Assembly: GCA_947650285.1 (NCBI GenBank)
Contig: CANTFL010000421.1
Location: 83,892 to 147,891 of the forward strand
From: Hyaloperonospora brassicae
Taxonomy: Eukaryota > Oomycota > Peronosporomycetes > Peronosporales > Peronosporaceae
DNA: 64,000 nucleotides
Reading direction: 5' to 3'
Made by a program: the position numbers and the translations under genes. Shown here piece by piece: positions 43,505-53,562 of this stretch (position 1 is the first letter of the stretch; each line of letters opens with the position of its first letter). The notes below the pieces were generated by a model. That model was not told the origin of the DNA. It was given only the letters and a program-made list of their open reading frames with translations, and did not search any database.

Positions 43505-46282
43505 GTGCCTCCGAAGTTAACTTCGGAGATAACTCAGTTGCCAACGCTAGAACTGAAACGGTTCTTGCGTGATCTGCGTAGTGGCAAAGTCAAGCAGATC
43601 GGAATACTCGTCACGGTGGATGAGTATGTGGCCGATATTCGGTCGGCAACAGTATTTGTTGAGAACGAACGGGTTCTCAGCAGCTCATCGATGGACGAAA
43701 GTGTCCTCGATGAGAAGACTCGGATTGAGCGATACACGTCTCAATCCTGGGAGTCAATTCAGGCAAATCCTTTGTATAAGGATTTGATCGAATTCAAGGA
43801 TGTGCTCCCTGAATCCGTGCCAAGCGAGTTGCCTAAGGACAAAGGCACTCGACACGAGATCAAGCTCAGACTGGGCTCGAAGTACTGTGTCATGAAGCGT
43901 TGGCCACAGCCTCGTGAACAAGTACTAGCGATCGACAAGTTCTTTGCCGATCACTTAGCAGCAGGCCATGTGAGGGAATCAACATCCCCTCACAGCTCTC
44001 CGACCTTCTGTGTGCGAAAGGCCACAGGAAGATGGCGGATAGTGCGCGCGTTCAACAAGTTGAACGCTGCAACGGTACCGGCTCAGACGCCGATACCGAG
44101 GAAGGACGTAATCATAGGTGGTATGTCAAAGAGTACCATCTTTTCGTCCATGGATCTGATGGATGGGTTCTATCAGATCCTCATGCGTGAACGGGACGTC
44201 CCGTTCACGGCAGTGAGTACCCCCAGCGGTTTGTTGGGGGAGTAGCAAGTGATGCCACATGGGCTGAGTAATTCCCCTGCAACATTCAATAGATGTATCA
44301 CAAATCTGTTGAGACCAGTGCGAGACTTCGCACCGAGTTACTTCGACGATGTGTTCGTCCATAGCCGGGCTATGGACGGAAAGACGGACGTTGAAGTTCA
44401 CAGAACTCACGTTCGTCAGGTTCTTCAACTTGTGCGCAAGCAGAAGTTGTGCGCAAACCTCAAGTAGTGTATATTCGCGGCTAGCGAAATAACACTTCTT
44501 GGGTACATCGTGGGTAAACACGGCGTACGCCCTGATCCCGAAAAGATCAAGGCGATCACCGACTGGCCAGTGCCAGTCGATGTCACGGGACTTTGTAAGC
44601 TTCCTGGACTAGCGGCGTACTTGCACAAGTACTCGCGCAACTACGCCGAGATGACTGTTCATCTTCCTTGCTTGCTCAAGAAAAATGTCAAATGGTCATT
44701 GAGCGCAGAGTGCCAACGTTCCTTTGAGGGTATCAAGCGAGGCTTGATGCAATCGCCGATCTTGGCGATTGCAGATCAGGACAGACCATTTCATGTGGTC
44801 TGTGACGCCATCGATTTTACAATCGGCTGTGCGTTAATGCAGATCGACACAGATGGCGCGGAGCGCGTCATCTGTTATCAGTCGCGTCAGCTGCAAGCAG
44901 CTGAGCGCAATTACCCAGTGCATGACGAGGAACTCCTTGCCATAAATTATGCACTGGCTAAGTTTCGCGTCTATCTATTGGGAGATAGACCGTTCATCGT
45001 CTATACGGACCATGCGTCATTACGCACGGCCGTAAACAGCCCACACCTCTCACAAAGAATGGAGAGGTGGCTGTCTTTCTTCGCCGAGTATAACTTCTCC
45101 GTGGAGTATAAACAAGGACGACTAAATGTCGTCGCTGATGCGCTCTCGCGCCGGCCCGATTTCGAGCCGGACGCACAATCCAACAGTGAGGATAAGCCCA
45201 CTGTTGCGACACTGTCAGTTAGTGTCTCGTTGTCATTCTTACTTGACGACGTACGAAAATCATACGCGGAAGATAATGATCTTCTGGGATTGATGGATCA
45301 TCTGGTGAATCCATCCAGTAAATCCATGAGGGATTTACCAGCTTTGTACCGATCCTCATCGGATCGGTACAGTACGCGCAACGGATTGCTGTACTATACA
45401 GCTGTTGCCGACGACATTCCTCGTGTCGTCGTACCCGCTCATCAAGATTTGCGTTTACGCATCGTGTATGAGTGTCACGATGCCCCAACAGGCGGCCATC
45501 GTGGTAGAGAAAAGACTTACCTCACGTTAAGTCGTGACTTTTACTGGCCACGCCAGTATCAGTTTGTCCGCAAGTACATACGTGATTGCGAGGTTTGTCA
45601 ACGGTTGAAGGCTAGTCCTATATCCCGTGCGCCATTACAGCCTCTGTCTGTTTCGAAAGTGTGCTGGCTGTCCGTTTTAATGGACTTCGTCTTCGGTTTT
45701 ACCTAAGACGCTCACAAGAATAATGGTATTCTTGTGTTTGTTGACCGATTCAGCAAGATGATGCATCTTGCTGCTGTCCCTGAGTCAATCAAGGCTCAAG
45801 GTTGTGCTCGTGTCTTTCTCGACACGGTCTTTCGACTCCACGGGTTACCCCGTGAACTCGTATCCGACCGTGACCCTCGGTTCACGGCGGCGTTTTGGCA
45901 AACCGTGTTCCGTATTCTCGGAACACGATTGAAGATGTCTACGTCTGACCATCCCGAAACAGATGGTCAGACGGAACGTGCGAACCGTGTCCTCGAAGAG
46001 ATTCTTCGAGGATATGTCCACTCGTTTTCGAGTTGGAGAGAATTCCTACCCATGGTGGAATTCGCCATCAATAATTCGCTGCATGCCTCAACACAGCACA
46101 CACCGTTTTACGTGAATGGCTTACGCCATCCACGTGTCCCCGTCCTCCTAGAGTGTGACTCTTGGATTAGGGGGGGAAAGGAATCGCTCGAGCAAAACCG
46201 TTTTGGCTCTTGCTCATCACGTGTCGACGCTAACGTCGTCACGTATGATGCCGATGTCGATCAAGTCGACATCGATGAATAA
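43505..46282 (+). pseudogene. RT, RNase H and integrase of element B
   Basis: A single frame spans 43505-46282, with stops at 44243 (TAG), 44465 (TAG) and 45704 (TAA). RT motifs are SSPTFCVRKATGRWRIVRAF, SSMDLMDGFYQILM, MPHGLSNSPATFN and YFDD at 44339-44350. RNase H has FHVVCDAIDFTIGCAL, YTDHASLRTA and VVADALSRRPD. Integrase has the zinc domain (HDAPTGGHRG ... CEVCQR), then MDFVFGF, VSDRDPRF and DGQTERANR, so the DDE triad is complete. The two TAG stops sit where relatives have Trp and Lys. Removing point stops in thought leaves a full-length polyprotein; no frameshift is needed in this interval. Confidence 0.9.
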
Positions 46283-46416
46283 GACATCTCAATAATAGCG
46301 AAGACGCTATTATTGGCTCGGATGATGATGACGATGCTGGTATGTTCAGCATCGTCAGCGATTATTCCAGCGAGGAAGAAGACAACCTCGCTGAATAAGA
46401 TAACAATCTCTTAGCA

Positions 46417-47395
46417 GTGCGCACGAAGCGCACTGAAAGAAAAAAGAACGAGTCAATAGATAACTTCCTGCTGACTCGAGAGGCGGTAGTCCGTTTCGTT
46501 CAGGACTCCATCGCAAATGCGGTGGACCGCCAGAAACGGAACGCAGACAAGAATGGAAGAGCAAATGTTCCTTCATTTAATGTTAACGACCTAGTACTAC
46601 TGTCTACGGTAAACTTAACTGGACATGCAGTCACTAGTGTCGGCAGTAGTAAACTTCTGCCGAAGTACATTGGGCCATTCCGAGTGTTGCATCGCAAGGG
46701 CAATGCATACACGATCGAATTTCCACGTGGGATGCGCACGCATCCTACGTTTTACGTGGGGCGACTCAGGCCGTACTGTCAGTACGAGCCTTCTTCTTCC
46801 GATGAAGATAGCCCCCACGTTCAAGAACATCCATTAAGTTCTTGCGTTCGCGCTCCAGACGATCCGTCTGGTCGCGCAGATATGATACCTCGGAACTTAA
46901 CCGAGATATCTCCCCGCGAGCTGTCGCCAGCTCGCCGAAAAGGGAGCAGACATCCCGCTCGACCTGAAGCTGCGCTGTGGCGTAATCGGCGCGATCCCTC
47001 GCCCGATCAGCCTCGTGATCCTTGCGGTTCTTCCGCACGGTATCAGTCAAAGCGTAGCGCCGGTCGCGCTCGTGCTTCAAGTCATCGCGCAACTCATCGA
47101 TTGCGCGATCCATCTCGTAAGGGTCGAGATGGTGAGCAGAATCATCTGGAGGAGGTCTTTCCTCCTCCGCCACATCCTTTGGTGGACTCACACTATGGTC
47201 AACGCTTTCTAGTGGAGCGTATTTTGAACCACCGTGACGATTCAGGATCAAGGACGAGATACCTCGTCCAGTGGCGGGGGGTATCCACCCTCTTGGAACA
47301 GCTGGGATCCTCGCCCTCAGCCGTTGATGGATATTGAAGGTCTCGTCTTCCAGTATGACGAGACCAATCGGATGAGGCCTCGGGCCCATCGGTAA
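46417..47395 (+). pseudogene. Integrase C-terminus and chromodomain of element B
   Basis: The frame 46417-47337 has RFVQDSIANAVDRQKRNADK, the GPY/F block LLPKYIGPFRVLHRKGNAYT, RTHPTFYVGRLRPYCQYEPS, then about 120 residues rich in Arg, Ser and Pro, and VFPPPPHPLVDSHYGQRFLV leading to the chromodomain (ERILNHRDDSGSRTRYLVQW). A frameshift near 47280 moves the rest (YPPSWNSWDPRPQPL...) to another frame, ending at TAA 47393-47395. The Arg-rich spacer overlaps an antisense coiled-coil frame. Confidence 0.8.
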
Positions 47396-48358
47396 AAACG
47401 CGCTTTTGGCGCTTGTAGAAGGATTGCAAGTTTGCAATCGCGTCACGCATCTCCTCCGAGATATGTGCCCTTCCCCAGGGAGAACTTAGGGAATACACGT
47501 CCCTATGTGCACGCTGCGAGTTGTCAACACAACTCGCACAAGGGTCTCCCCATGTGAGGCATGCAATGTAGCCTCACTCGACAAACAGTGCAACCGGTAT
47601 CTGGCACCGGTTGGCGTTCGCTTTTCGAACCTGAGGCGTGTCGCCTCAAGCTTCTTGAGCCACCCTTCTCGTCCAAAATTCTTTACGTTTTGGACGAACG
47701 CGTTCCACGAAGCCGAAAGCGAGTTTTTGTCACGCTTTTGGTTGCCGTTATACCATCGATGTCTAAGGAAGACATCGAGATAAAATTCTTCCTCGGCGCG
47801 AAAGTTCTTCGCGCTGGGATCCAAGCCGTGAAGCTCAGTCGCATCGAATAAGGGTATTCGATGGTGTTGGCTTGTCTCGTGAGACAAGCCATTGATGAGC
47901 CGTTCAGGCAAACGCCACGGCTTCAGCTCATCACGCTTCACGGTGGTAACTTTGTTGGTACCACGGTTGTCAGTATGAAGATGGGTTGCACCATCGTCAA
48001 GTCGCTCGTGCGAAGGAGCACGAGCTAATTGCGGTGATGAGCAAACATACTCATCACCAGATTCGTCATCACTGCCGAACAGACTGTGTTGCAACTCACG
48101 AGTTCGTTCGTTCGACAGTGGCCTTGGCGAACACTGAGGCGTCGCCGGTGACCGAGACGCCTCTGCAGCATTGCCCGAGTCAGACACGTCTGACTCGCCG
48201 GAGTAGATGACCTCAATGTAGGGGTCATCATGCGCACGCGGTGCTGTACTGCATGCACCTGCAGCACCTGTTGCTGCAGGCGAAGAACGGGCGGCAGACG
48301 ACGAATCGTCTGCCGCAGAGGCTGGCACAGGCACCAGGCTCTGTGTGTCTTTAGTCAC
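46766..48358 (-). pseudogene. Antisense ORF of element B (acidic N-terminus, coiled-coil C-terminus)
   Basis: A 290-codon minus-strand frame (47486-48358) starts at MTKDTQSLVPV. It has an acidic Ser-rich region (DPYIEVIYSGESDVSD, HSLFGSDDESGDEYV), then KNFRAEEEFYLDVFLRHRWY and NSLSASWNAFVQNVKNFGRE. It ends near a Cys-containing stretch. The next frame (47199-47498) has SPWGRAHISEEMRDAIANLQ and FYKRQKRVFTDG. The third part (46766-47446) has heptad-like LATARGEISRLSSEVSYLRD and QTDRLERERKNLMDVL. D has the same proteins in the same place. The first part overlaps no sense ORF of note; the coil overlaps the spacer before the chromodomain. No family is recognised. Function unknown. Confidence 0.6.
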
Positions 48359-48490
48359 CCCGCATAGACATGTTAACTATGCGAGGTCAGGTTGAATAGT
48401 GAACGGAACGGACCCAACACCTGCTCCCTGTCTTAATGGCGCCCAACGGGTGGCCGCCATATTGTCGATAGTTACACGGTGACTATCAGT

Positions 48491-48504
48491 TAAGGGGGGG
48501 GTGA
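48491..48504 (+). other. Polypurine tract of element B
   Basis: TAAGGGGGGGGTGA ends directly at the 3' LTR. The same AAGGGG(T)GTGA string precedes the 3' LTR of D. Confidence 0.75.
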
Positions 48505-48898
48505 TGTAACGGGGCAGACCGTTACATGGACGTGTCACTTTAAAAGAAAGTGACAACAAAGAATATTAAGTGAATATTCTTTGAACAATATCACCAGTAA
48601 TGTTGATATTGGTGAAGCGACCAAAGGGTCTGATCATTGGTTGATATCGTGATGATATCAACCCACCAATCGCCGCAGGATGCGCGCAATGAGTGGTGAC
48701 GAGACGTCACCATACACTCAGTTATATTAACATATTTAAGTCAGGTTAAACAGAGAGACAGTAGCAAAAAGACTTAATTTTATTAATACAACAGTTTTAC
48801 TTTCTCCTTATCCTACGCTTCCTCGTTCGCATCGAGTACGTCTGTCGGGGCACCCAAAACCCTTGCGTTAAGTTCACGGAAGGGTGTGCCCCGTTACA
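48505..48898 (+). repeat. 3' LTR of element B (394 bp)
   Basis: It starts TGTAACGGGGCAGACC and ends GTGCCCCGTTACA. It differs from the 5' LTR at roughly one base in ten, so B is not a recent insertion. Confidence 0.9.
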
Positions 48899-50525
48899 CG
48901 ACATCTATGTGCTTGATGACGAGTACTGTCCCAAACCAAAGCAGGCGCACTACTCCCTGCAAGAAAGTCGGACACCGGGTAGATGGAAGGTGACTTTCCA
49001 CGCCGTGGACGTCGGAGAATTTGGAGTACACGTGCTAATGTCCTCCATCTCGAACTAGGCGGCGATCTGGATTGTAGATAGGCCGCAATGCGCCCGATCT
49101 CGTTTAAACGAGACACGTTGTATAGGAGCATCGTGTACCCCACACGCGAGTGCCCCGCGCGCCCATATGGTCTCCTCTAATTTAGCCATACAGATCCTCG
49201 CGCTGGATGGTGCGCGTTCTCCAACGCATAAACCCGTCTTTGGAAGGGGATGTAAACATCGTGCAACTGCGCAGCCGCCTCACTTTAAAAAAGACAAAGT
49301 GAATGTTCCGCGTTGAGCGGTTATAGCTAATGGCTTTTGTCAGCCCTTAGCTGGCGGTGAACCGCCGGCAAGCTGACCTTCAACAACTCGGCAGAATCCA
49401 AAATCATCGCCGTGATCGCCTGCATGGTCTGCTTGCTGACCGGCGCTATACGTCCTCGGGAGAGATGGAGGACAAGCTGGCTTTCCACCTGCGCCTGAAT
49501 TGTGCAATGCAGCTGCAGAAGCTCCTAACTGACCATAACAGCCTTAACAAAATCCGGCGACCACCGGCACTCTATCTTTTTTCCGGCAACCTCACGATGA
49601 TAAGCTATTCGGCATCCGTACCCTCTCGTTACTGGTAGGTGCTATCTGCCCGAAGACGAGCGGTGCAAAGCGCCTATAGAGCCGCCGGCTCCTCGACTAA
49701 CAACCTAGCGGGATCAAACGTGAAGTCCTCATATACGGTTCCGACGGACGTCGCTACTCTCGGCACCGGCCTGCTGCGATCCGTGACGCATCACCTGTGC
49801 CGACTGATTGGGAACCGGAGCGGTGTCCCACTTATGCTGGCTGTCCCACCACCGAGAAATCTCTGGAAAGGCCCGAATTGTAAGTACAACCTCCCTTCCG
49901 ATCTTACGAGCCAGGCCTTCCAGTCTGCGTAAGTGCCTGGATGATCCACACGGACTTGCGGACAAAGATCCAGTAATCGGCCTGCTCCCGTTCCCTTGCG
50001 TTCCCGCTCGAGCGGCAACGCCTCTAAACAAAAAGGAAGACGCGAAAACTCAAGAGCAAATAGCTCCTGAATCGTCGGCCTCCACACGGCTACTTGATTA
50101 GGACCGTTCGATTCCTTCATCTCACCGACGAGTGCGTCAAACATGTCTCGTGCGGTCGCTTGGTGCAAAGAGGACGGACTTCCCATTCCGCCCGAGCGAT
50201 CCCGTACATAAGAGCCTGTCTCCTCCAGCTCATCCAGCGCCTCTGTGTCTCCAGCGAAGCGGATCCATCGCCCACAGGGAGGGCCGGTTCCTCGAGAGCA
50301 AGCAAAGGAAATCCCGCTGCCGTAATTGGGTCCAGGATGAACCAGGATGCTGCCTGATTGACGGCCGCCAGAGGAGTGGTACCGCCCTTGGCTGAAGCTG
50401 TAACGCCGGCCGTGGGTGGCTAATGAGCGCTTGCTGGGCTCAGGGGACGGCGCTGCCTGGCTTTCCGTCCCGCAATACTTCAGGCCTGGAATCCCCAACC
50501 GCGGCTTGGTGGCGCGACTGGTCAT
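48899..50525 (-). pseudogene. LINE ORF1, N-terminal part right of element B
   Basis: The longest frame (49791-50525, 244 codons) includes TEALDELEETGSYVRDRSGG and ARDMFDALVGEMKESNGPNQ. Another coherent stretch near 49370-49520 reads QAQVESQLVLHLSRGRIAPV and SKQTMQAITAMILDSAELL. The end, WFGTVLVIKHIDV at 48899-48940, continues in frame into the zinc knuckle on the far side of B. It probably encodes the RNA-binding ORF1 protein of the LINE. It is broken by several frameshifts. Confidence 0.6.
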
Positions 50526-50968
50526 GAGAGGTCCCCTCTCCCTCTCCGGGAGGGGGGCGTGGCAACGGCGTCGTAACTGTCGTAAGAAAGATGCTGGCTA
50601 TCGCCAGTCCGTGTACTATTTATACTCCTCTACTTTATCACATCAAACTGAAGAGTGGGCTTGTTACTTAGTACAGCACGATATATCCCTATCTTAAACA
50701 ATGTTGCACTCATGAGTGAGATTAAATCAATACATCTTAGCCAGGGTGGTATTAAACGGTCAATGTTTGCTGAGATCTCTACTGACTTGGAGACGGCATA
50801 CAATCCAATGTTACGATGCCAAGATCTGGCCATCGGCACTCGCAGCGACATCTGAGTTTCTACGTGCTCACAGTCACGAGTAGTTTTACCCGGACCCCCA
50901 ACGATTTATACGGGTCGAGAACGTAAAGTCGTCGCGGACTTTGCCCAAAATTTCTACATGACACACGC

Positions 50969-51358
50969 TGTAACGGGGCAGCCCGTTACATGAAATTGTC
51001 ACTTTAAGGAAAGTGACAGTAAAGAATATTAAGTGAATATTCTTTAAAACAATATCACCAAAGTGGTGATATTGAAGGGTCGACCAAAGGGTCTGTTCAT
51101 TGGTTGATATCGTGATGATATCAACCCACCAATCGCCGCAAGACGCGCGCAATGAGTGGTGACGAGACGTCACCATACATGCAGTTATATTAGTATGATT
51201 GAATTAAGTCAAACGAAGAGAAAGTAGTTTAAAGACTTAATTTTATTAATATAACAGTTCTACTTTTACCCTACCTACGCTTCCTCGCTTGCCACGTGTA
51301 CGTCCGTCGGGGCACCCAAGCCCTTGCGTTAAGTTACGCAAGGGTGTGCCCCGTTACA
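50969..51358 (+). repeat. Solo LTR of the B family with target site duplication
   Basis: It starts TGTAACGGGGCAGCCCG and ends GTGCCCCGTTACA; length 390. The 5 bp on each side are identical (CACGC at 50964-50968 and 51359-51363). It is closer to the 5' LTR of B than to the LTRs of D and keeps all its hairpins. Confidence 0.92.
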
Positions 51359-51363
51359 CACGC

Positions 51364-52417
51364 CGCTAACGTGGAGATACTTCTGCAAGCGTGGAACAAA
51401 AGTCGCGCGTGGCAGGAGGCACGCAAGTCAAAAAAAATGTTTTAATTGAACGTTTGGGTATTGCGTGCATATTGTGGTATGACTTGCACGAGTCGTCGAC
51501 GTTACGGCTTGGCACGCTGACGAAGGAGGAAGACACAGCGCTTCGACGGGTAGCGAGGGCGAAAACAACTGAATCTATGCTGCTATACTTTGAGAAGCTT
51601 TGGAGTCTCTTATCCATTTGCCACGCCAAGCTTCAGTGTTCTTCTGTCGCTCGCCGTTAGTTAAGATAAGCGGGAAACCCAATGCAATGCACCACTATGA
51701 TGTGCGACCTGTGACGACGGGCATTACGCAACGCAATGCTGTCGCTCGCAAAAATTGACTATTGAAGCACAAGAGGTGGCGTTTTGCAAGCAACAGCCGG
51801 ATTCGCGTGACGCTGGGATAAGTACATGAAGACGTATGACAACATGCGTGAACTTGGCACGTGTCCGCCAAACCAGATTCTTGAGGTACGCCAAACAATA
51901 CAGCACGTTTCACCAAGATTGTTTTTTTATATGACGTCAAATGACCATTGCGCCGCTGCAGCCTCTTCAGCACCTCCGCTACTCCACCAAACCGAGTTGA
52001 CCGAGAGCCAATGCAATACCAATGAGCACAACCGCGACCATCCACAGCGCGTGACTAATCTCGGATGTTGTTTTCGAATGCAGCGGACGCTGCTTGAAAA
52101 CAGCTTTCTCTCGGCTGGTTCGGTCTTCCCAGCAGTCGGCCACCTTAGCGTATTTATCCTCCTACTTCTGATCTGCCACTATTTCCTTCAGCATCGCCAT
52201 GGCGTTACGGATATTTACATCGGTTAGGTGGTGCGTTGAAGCTCGAGCGAGCCTCTCCATAGCTTATCCGAGGCAAGGAAAGACACGTACCCCGTTCAGT
52301 ATTTGTAGAATTACAGCTAGCGTCGGTGACAAGGTACGTACCTAACCATAAATGTGAAGTCCTTTTATCATTTTAGGAGGACGGGGAGGCCCGTAGAAAA
52401 GCTGCGGTAAGCTTTTA
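51364..52417. other. Unassigned stretch with competing open frames
   Basis: Plus frames (51391-51660, 89 codons; 51826-52227, 133 codons) and minus frames (51366-51629; 51695-52045) overlap. I recognise none. The plus frame at 51391 (KEEDTALRRVARAKTTESML) is the most protein-like but is unsupported. Confidence 0.35.
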
Positions 52418-52480
52418 GCAAGAGTGGGGTTTGCCCCTATACGTGGCCATTTTTTATTCTCCCCAATTTACAATTATCTA
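52418..52480. repeat. Fragment related to the right end of the 32.5-33.7 kb repeat
   Basis: AGAGTGGGGTTTGCCCCTATACGTGGCC followed by ATTTTTTATTCTCCCC matches, in opposite orientation, the sequence at about 33600-33690 (GGCCACGACTAGGGGCACACCCCACTTTTG and GCATTTTTTATTTTC). It indicates a dispersed repeat family. Confidence 0.45.
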
Positions 52481-52705
52481 TAACAATTACTGTGACAGTT
52501 TCGAAAGTCTTAGCTCCAAATTAAACCCTGTCTCGTGGTGGTGATGCAGTCATTAGCTAGTTTTATCGATAGCTCAAGGAAAAGTTCTGTATTTACGTAA
52601 AGAACGCGTGAAAGCAGCAACGCGTTCGACGGATGTTGGCTATTGTGCTAGCCGAGCTCTTGTGCGCATAATAAATTTTGACGACAAGATATGGGGCCCT
52701 GCATG

Positions 52706-53074
52706 TTAACTTGCTACTCCAATCGATTCAACATTGCGAGGTTTAGAAATAATTGGTCCAAATATTCTGGTACATAAATGTTTATTTTGGTTACTTAAAA
52801 TGATCAAACAACTATAATCAAAATTTATTAAATAACCTGTAGCACTTGTCATACTATAATCTTGTCCGTGAATGTAAGCCTGCTGACTTGTTCGTGATAA
52901 TACAATCTTTAACTTGCTGAATAGAGCGCGCATATTTCCATCCAAGTTTAGAATGAGCTGCAGAAAGCATTTATGTATATTTACAATAGTCTTTGTTTTC
53001 TTGCGGTAGTTTGCCATAAGTAAAAATAGCCGACAGTGGTGGAGTGGGTCGACGAAAAGCAGATGACGCAGCAA
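52706..53074 (-). pseudogene. 122-codon frame, possibly a piggyBac-like transposase piece
   Basis: The minus frame contains SMTSATGYLINFDYSCL after QQAYIHG. PiggyBac-type transposases have a comparable K-P-I-x-x-G-x-K-x-W-x-x-x-x-x-x-GY-x-x-x-F-x-x-Y region. The usual flanking motifs are missing, so this is weak. It could equally be chance in AT-rich DNA. Confidence 0.25.
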
Positions 53075-53356
53075 GGTTAAAACGATTGCACTTAGACTGC
53101 ATCAACGTTCGCACTATAAATCACGTACGCGATGGTATGAAAAAGTAGATACTACCACGGGCTATAATGACATATTTAAATTTCGGCTTCAGCTGTAGGA
53201 GTTAGCCATCGTTTCATTTTCCATAATATGTAGAAATAAAGAAGCTAGGAAAGCTGCTATGGTAAAGTCGATTTGATCAATTACTTAAGATGATTGACTA
53301 AGATAAGGCTATAGATAAGGTAACTTCGGTTGGCGAATGAGCGGTATGAGTTTATT

Positions 53357-53418
53357 GATCGATCATAAATGTTGATCACGAAAGATCGATCACAAGAGTC
53401 GATCACGATCGATCGAGT
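53357..53418. repeat. GATC-dense cluster
   Basis: Eight GATC sites fall in about 60 bp (GATCGATC, GATCAC, GATCGATC, GATCACGATCGATC). No gene overlaps it. It may be a scrap of a GATC-rich E1-family LTR or a methylation-dense site. Confidence 0.7.
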
Positions 53419-53562
53419 ACAAGTAGAGCGAGAAGACTAGTATAATCATCTATTACGGGTAGCAAGATGTCTAGTAATGCTTTAGACTGGTATAAAACAC
53501 CGTGTCCTCTTGTGGGTGAGGCGATTGTACAGGAATTGTTACCGAAGGTAACATCTCTCGGA

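Larger units (their letters stand above)
40913..48898 (+). mobile_element. Element B: near-complete chromodomain Gypsy element
   Basis: It is 7,986 bp with two LTRs (390 and 394 bp, about nine in ten bases equal by eye), a primer site, gag, protease, RT-RNase H-integrase, chromodomain, antisense ORF and polypurine tract. The 5 bp at the left (TGACA, 40908-40912) and right (CGACA, 48899-48903) differ by one base, consistent with a 5-bp target duplication. It interrupts the ORF1 frame of a LINE. Decay is limited: two stops in gag, three in pol, a few frameshifts. The element is tiled with short inverted repeats. Confidence 0.9.
33830..50525 (-). mobile_element. LINE (non-LTR retrotransposon), split by element B
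   Basis: On the minus strand, from right to left, are an ORF1-like N-terminal part (50525-48899), a gap filled by element B, a zinc knuckle (40912-40852), an OTU-like domain (40195-39678), an APE endonuclease (38200-37690), RT (37010-35900) and a zinc-binding RT tail (34420-33830). Without B the element is about 8.7 kb, long for a LINE. It has many frameshifts and stops. I do not see a poly(A) tail at the left end, and the right end is approximate. Confidence 0.75.

Noticed and set aside
46815..47150. Arg/Ser-rich sense segment as a separate RNA-binding domain
   Set aside because: It is the variable spacer before the chromodomain, and its composition may be imposed by the opposite strand.
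47505..47783. A 92-codon sense frame conserved in D (60991-61221) as a gene
   Set aside because: Its differences are less conservative than those of the overlapping antisense frame, so it is more likely the shadow.
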